Shown here: piece by piece, positions 6,584-9,927 of the stretch | Position numbering within the stretch: the first letter of the stretch is position 1 | How the letters are laid out: each line of letters opens with the position of its first letter | Source: Thermoplasmatota archaeon | Lineage (GTDB): Archaea > Thermoplasmatota > Penumbrarchaeia > Penumbrarchaeales > Penumbrarchaeaceae | Direction of reading: 5' to 3' | Assembly (NCBI GenBank): GCA_030591285.1 | Contig: JAUVBH010000039.1 | Location: forward strand, 1-9,927 | DNA: 9,927 bases | Notes under the pieces: model-generated | Database searches by the model: none | Seen by the model: the letters and a program-made list of their open reading frames with translations, nothing else | Told to the model about the DNA's origin: nothing | Translations under genes and position numbers: made by a program

Positions 6584-7565
6584 TACAGCAGGGTTGATGA
6601 TCCTCTGGATCTTGATCCTTTCATTTCTAATACTACCCACTGATCTTTTCGAATACAGCGATGCCCAGGTCGGACCCCTTTACGGGGATCCAGAGGTATT
6701 GATAACTTTTGAACGTTCATTATATGAAACCAGCTTTGAGAACAACTTTCATGTGGTTCAGGTGAAAGGAACTGTCACATGTATGATCAGTACCAGTGCC
6801 CCGGATGGGACAAAAGTAAGGGTGAACCTTCATCTTTCAGATGAATTCGAATACGATTCTGATAAGTATGTTGATTTCGAAAAACCAGAGGAAATGGAAA
6901 AGGAGTTCTCATTCAGATATCAGAGATCCGGTGATCTCAACCTTGGAGCCATCACAACCATCTCTCTTTCCGGTGATTGGGAATATCTGGATCCAGATGA
7001 AGGATCCGGATATATCACTCCGGTCACTGCATCGGTCCAGATCGGATCATATTGTGATCTTGGTATTGAGAGGGTGAAACCCTCAGGTCCTGTGTCATTG
7101 GATGTTGGAAAATGGAAGACCATTGAACTTATGATCACAAACGACGGAAATGATGAGGTGACAGTAAGAATTGCTGTGAATGAGAATCCATCAGAGATCG
7201 AGATCGATATTTTCAAAGGATGGGTGATTGTTGGTCCCTTCAGTGAGTTCCCGATCTCATTCACCATCAGAGGATATGAGAACAGAGAGATAGACAGTTA
7301 CTTCACGATAAAGGCCACGGCCATTGCATATGGTGAAAAGTCAGAAACCGAACATAAGATACCCATTATGATGGAAAAGGAGCCCTCTTTGATCGACTTC
7401 GGTGGAGTATCACTTTGGTATATTGTTCCATTTTTCACACTGGCATTCTTCGGTGTGATGTTCCTTTTTTGGGCCAGATTGGTATGGATGAGAAGAAAGA
7501 GTTCAAATGAAGAGATCGAAGAAGATGTTATCCGATCTCAGGGCCAGGACCAGTCTTTAAGATAG
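6567..7565 (+). CDS. Signal-peptide, single-pass surface protein, paralogue B (function unknown)
   Basis: 332 residues. The signal peptide core is LMILWILILSFLILP, with likely cleavage near SDA-QVG (residue 33). A beta-rich ectodomain follows, then a membrane helix at about 285-304 and a cytoplasmic tail that begins basic (MRRKSS) and turns acidic and glutamine-rich. It is a diverged relative of the preceding gene: GTVTCMI with C72, WEY at 138-140, GSG at 146-148 and SVQI at 156-159 keep exactly the same mutual distances (66, 8 and 18 residues from Cys to Trp, Trp to GSG and Trp to SVxI). The 165-265 part again looks like an Ig-like domain (MITNDGNDEVTVRI). The 17-base overlap with paralogue A implies co-expression and perhaps a heteromeric surface pair. 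No enzymatic motif is visible. The tail differs sharply from that of A, so the cytoplasmic contacts probably differ. Confidence 0.87.
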   Translation: MDLHRSTAGLMILWILILSFLILPTDLFEYSDAQVGPLYGDPEVLITFERSLYETSFENNFHVVQVKGTVTCMISTSAPDGTKVRVNLHLSDEFEYDSDKYVDFEKPEEMEKEFSFRYQRSGDLNLGAITTISLSGDWEYLDPDEGSGYITPVTASVQIGSYCDLGIERVKPSGPVSLDVGKWKTIELMITNDGNDEVTVRIAVNENPSEIEIDIFKGWVIVGPFSEFPISFTIRGYENREIDSYFTIKATAIAYGEKSETEHKIPIMMEKEPSLIDFGGVSLWYIVPFFTLAFFGVMFLFWARLVWMRRKSSNEEIEEDVIRSQGQDQSLR

Positions 7566-7568
7566 TTA

Positions 7569-7578
7569 TTTATATATT
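7569..7578 (+). promoter_or_regulatory. TATA box for smc
   Basis: TTTATATATT, the most AT-rich run nearby, starts 4 bases after the stop of paralogue B. It predicts transcription starting near 7598-7603 and a leader of roughly 75-80 bases. The T-rich stretch may also help terminate the upstream transcript. Confidence 0.55.
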
Positions 7579-7603
7579 CATAAACCAACTTACACCTGTA
7601 CAA

Positions 7604-7677
7604 AGCGGGATGGGAATCCGCTCTGCGACGAGCTCAAGCAATATCGAAGGATCCTAGGACCCTGTTCAGGTGAACCC
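7604..7677 (+). promoter_or_regulatory. Structured 5' leader of smc with three inverted repeats
   Basis: Three inverted repeats lie between the TATA box and the start codon. The first is AGCGGG (7604-7609) with TCCGCT (7617-7622), one pair being G-U, around a 7-base loop. The second is a near-palindrome GGATCCTAGGACCC (7649-7662) with a perfect TCCTAGGA core and one mismatched pair. The third is GTTCAGGTGAAC (7664-7675), where AGGT of the ribosome site AGGTGA (7668-7673) forms the loop and its last bases lie in the stem. It matches no riboswitch or tRNA that I recognise. Short stems like these can occur by chance. Confidence 0.35.
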
Positions 7678-9927
7678 ATGTATCTTAAAGAAATACAGAT
7701 GGAAAATTTCAAGACCTTCAGGAAGAAGGTCGTAGTTCCAATTTACAAGGGTTTCACCGGTATCACCGGACCAAATGGATCTGGAAAATCAAACATTGCG
7801 GACGCGATCCTCTTCGTCCTTGGTCCGAAGAGTTCCAAGATGGTAAGGGCAAAGAGGCTGGAGGACCTGATCTTCCACGGCAACGATCGTTTCAAAGCTT
7901 CCAAGGAGTGCAAGGTCACTCTGATCTTCGACAACTCGGACCGTATGATCCCAATTGATTCTGATGATGTCTCCCTGAAAAGACTCATCAGGAAATCCGC
8001 ATCAGATCCCAATTCCACTCTCTCCTATTTCTATGTCAATGGTCGAGTTTCATCCCAGTCACAGTTTGAATCGATACTCACTCATGCCCACCTTTCTGCA
8101 GAGGGTTACAATATCGTTCTTCAGGGTCATATTGCAGATTTCATCAACAAGACACCCATGAAGATCCGGGAAGAAATAGACGATATCGCAGGGATAAGGA
8201 AATACGACGAGGAGATCCGATCAGCCCTGAATAAAAAAGAGCGCACCGAGCAGAACATGGAGAAGATCGGATGGCTCCTGGATCAGATCAAGATCCGGCT
8301 CAGGGAACTTAGGAAGGAGAAAGAGCAGGCAGAGAAATATCGAAGCGCCCAGGACCAGATCAATGAGTCCAAGGCACTCTTATATCATGTTCAGGAAACT
8401 TCCGTCAGAGGTGAGATAGACACCTATCATCAGGCCATCAAAAACGCAGAGGATATGAAGATCAAGCTCAGTGGAGATATGGAACGGTTGGAATCCGAAA
8501 GGGTCTCCCTGGAACAGGATATCAAAAAGATCGAAGCAGAGATAGATGACATCACAGGAGAAGAGGGCAAGAAGCTGAAGGGTAAATTGGATGATGCCAA
8601 ACTGGAGCTGATGAGGGCCCGCGATGTCATAATGACGGCAGATGATTCTATCTCTGAATTAAAAGGTGAAAAACAGCACAGGGCCCAGGAAAAGAAGGAT
8701 GTCATTAAAAAACTGGAGGGTCTTGAAAAAGAGAAGACATCCTCCATCGAAGAGATCGAAAAGGTCTCGGAAAAGCAAGACGAGATCAAGAAAAAGGTCG
8801 ATGATCTGGAAGAGGAACAGGAGAAGTCCGATCTTGACCTCCTTGAACTCAGAAGGGACCTTGGAAAGGTTTCCAAGGAACTTGAAGGTACAAGGGATAG
8901 CCTGTCGGACTCTGTTCTTGAGAGGGACAGGGCCGGCCACGCTCTGGTCAGTAGGACAACCGCTCTTGCAGATACCGAACAGATGGTCTCCACTATAAAT
9001 TACGAGATCGCTGATCTCAAAGAAGAGATGTCCAAGGTCGCAGAGGGAGCTTCTGAAAAGAGATTGAACAAACTCCAGAAGGACTACATGTCTTCGAGGA
9101 CAGAAGAGAAGCTTCTTGGCGGGAAAATGAGGGGTCTGGAACAGGAGATCACATCCCTGAACAGGACCTATACACAGCTCAAGGTGGAGCTGGAGACATC
9201 GGAGAAATTGAAGAAGGGAACCTCTCTGGCAGTTGACGATCTTTTAACGGCGAGGGATAAGGGAGAGATCAGAGGGATATACGGAACCATCGGAGAGTTG
9301 GGAAAAGTTCCAGAAGAGTATTCAACTGCATTGGAGGTGGCTGCAGGCGGAAGGATCAACGCTATCATCGTCAATGATGACGAGGTGGCTGCTAAGTGCA
9401 TTGACCATCTAAAGAAGAAAAGGCTTGGCAGAGCAACCTTCCTTCCCCTGAACAAGCTCTCAATGAAACGCCCGGGTGCCAAGGCATTGATGATCAGGGA
9501 TGATCCGCACGTTGTTGGACTTGCAGTGGATCTTATTGGGTTTTCAGAAGAATACAGGAACGCTTTCTCATGGGCATTCGGAGATACAGTAATTGCAGAT
9601 GATCTGTCGACCCTTAGAAGATTGATGGGTGGTGTGAGGCTTGTTACCCTCTCCGGTGAGATCGCAGGAGCTGGCGGGGACATTACCGGTGGCAGTCTGT
9701 CAAAGAAGAAGGGCGGAGCCGGTTTTGGAAAAAGGTCCAAGTCAGAATTGGAATCCATATCAGCACAGTTGCAGGAGAAAATGGCCGAGTCCGATTCCGT
9801 CACCGTAGCTTTGAACGAAGCAAGGGAGAAGGTAGCTCAGCTGGAAAAGGAGATCCGCAAGATCACCACTGATCAGGCCGATGCCCAGGGCAGGAAGAGA
9901 AGGATCGATGAAACCCTGAGATCTTCC
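7678..9927 (+). CDS. smc: Chromosome segregation protein SMC (3' end outside window)
   Basis: 750 codons are visible of a protein usually near 1,170-1,200 residues; the frame is open to the last base. The N-terminal ATPase half has the Walker A loop GPNGSGKS at 31-38 (K37) and the Q-loop region YNIVLQGHIADFI (Q149), followed by IDDIAGIRKYDEE. A long charged heptad-type coiled coil spans about 172-515. The hinge lies at about 530-673 (GIYGTIGEL, GRATFLPLNKL, VTLSGEIAGAGGDITGGS), and the returning coiled coil begins at about 685. The C-signature and Walker B are beyond the window. SMC dimers use ATP to fold and segregate the chromosome with ScpA/ScpB-type partners, whose genes are not visible. 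The start ATG 7678 has AGGTGA 4 bases upstream and begins MYLKEIQMENFKTF, the normal SMC N-terminus. Position 151 is H where many archaeal SMCs have D. Confidence 0.96.
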   Translation, partial: MYLKEIQMENFKTFRKKVVVPIYKGFTGITGPNGSGKSNIADAILFVLGPKSSKMVRAKRLEDLIFHGNDRFKASKECKVTLIFDNSDRMIPIDSDDVSLKRLIRKSASDPNSTLSYFYVNGRVSSQSQFESILTHAHLSAEGYNIVLQGHIADFINKTPMKIREEIDDIAGIRKYDEEIRSALNKKERTEQNMEKIGWLLDQIKIRLRELRKEKEQAEKYRSAQDQINESKALLYHVQETSVRGEIDTYHQAIKNAEDMKIKLSGDMERLESERVSLEQDIKKIEAEIDDITGEEGKKLKGKLDDAKLELMRARDVIMTADDSISELKGEKQHRAQEKKDVIKKLEGLEKEKTSSIEEIEKVSEKQDEIKKKVDDLEEEQEKSDLDLLELRRDLGKVSKELEGTRDSLSDSVLERDRAGHALVSRTTALADTEQMVSTINYEIADLKEEMSKVAEGASEKRLNKLQKDYMSSRTEEKLLGGKMRGLEQEITSLNRTYTQLKVELETSEKLKKGTSLAVDDLLTARDKGEIRGIYGTIGELGKVPEEYSTALEVAAGGRINAIIVNDDEVAAKCIDHLKKKRLGRATFLPLNKLSMKRPGAKALMIRDDPHVVGLAVDLIGFSEEYRNAFSWAFGDTVIADDLSTLRRLMGGVRLVTLSGEIAGAGGDITGGSLSKKKGGAGFGKRSKSELESISAQLQEKMAESDSVTVALNEAREKVAQLEKEIRKITTDQADAQGRKRRIDETLRSS

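Noticed and set aside
7604..7677. tRNA or box C/D small RNA in the smc leader
   Set aside because: A tRNA-like GTTC near the end was noticed, but acceptor arms do not pair (GCGGGAT has no matching 3' strand), and no C or D boxes are present.
8430..9803. Long minus-strand open frames opposite smc (187 and 211 codons)
   Set aside because: They are serine-rich shadows of the codon pattern of smc on the other strand, with no domain, and conflict with an unmistakable SMC frame.
1..9927. CRISPR array, insertion sequence, integrase, toxin-antitoxin or defence system
   Set aside because: No regularly spaced repeats, terminal inverted repeats, transposase or nuclease motifs were seen on either strand.

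Overview
The window looks like a piece of an archaeal chromosome, most probably a Thermoplasmatota-type euryarchaeon. The evidence is an archaeal-style SMC ATPase, AT-rich TATA-like boxes at archaeal distances from starts, near-leaderless starts mixed with Shine-Dalgarno starts (two on TTG), and several signal-peptide proteins with PKD/Ig-like folds and a C-terminal membrane anchor. The lineage is inferred from protein style, not from a search. Coding density is high, and no gene-free stretch exceeds about 112 bases.

Layout. (1) Bases 3-1508, plus strand: the 3' part of a gene for a PKD-repeat surface protein with a C-terminal membrane anchor; its start lies upstream of the window. (2) Bases 5544-1493, minus strand: a likely four-gene unit read leftward. 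It holds an S8 subtilisin-family protease, a small 2TM-domain protein, a GNAT acetyltransferase and a DUF2156 protein. Spacings are 63, 45 and 11 bases. The last gene overlaps the PKD gene tail to tail by 16 bases. (3) Bases 5545-5608: a divergent promoter region with a palindromic TATA-like box flanked by two mirrored TTGAA/TTCAA dyads. (4) Bases 5609-7565, plus strand: two tandem, diverged paralogues encoding signal-peptide, beta-rich, single-pass proteins; the genes overlap by 17 bases. (5) Bases 7566-7677: a leader with a TATA box and three inverted repeats. (6) From 7678 to the window end: the first 750 codons of smc, covering the N-terminal ATPase half, first coiled coil, hinge and start of the second coiled coil.

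How the genes may work together. Four of the seven complete or nearly complete proteins are predicted to sit on the outer face of the membrane on a C-terminal anchor: the PKD protein, the protease and both paralogues. The protease is divergently paired with the paralogues through what looks like shared control DNA, so a surface-protein processing or quality-control role is a reasonable guess but no more. smc is a housekeeping chromosome gene with its own promoter. I found no CRISPR array, mobile element, tRNA, rRNA or recognisable defence system. The strongest unexplained signals are the mirrored dyads at 5544-5607, the paralogue pair with no function I can name, the structured smc leader, and a strong excess of GATC.
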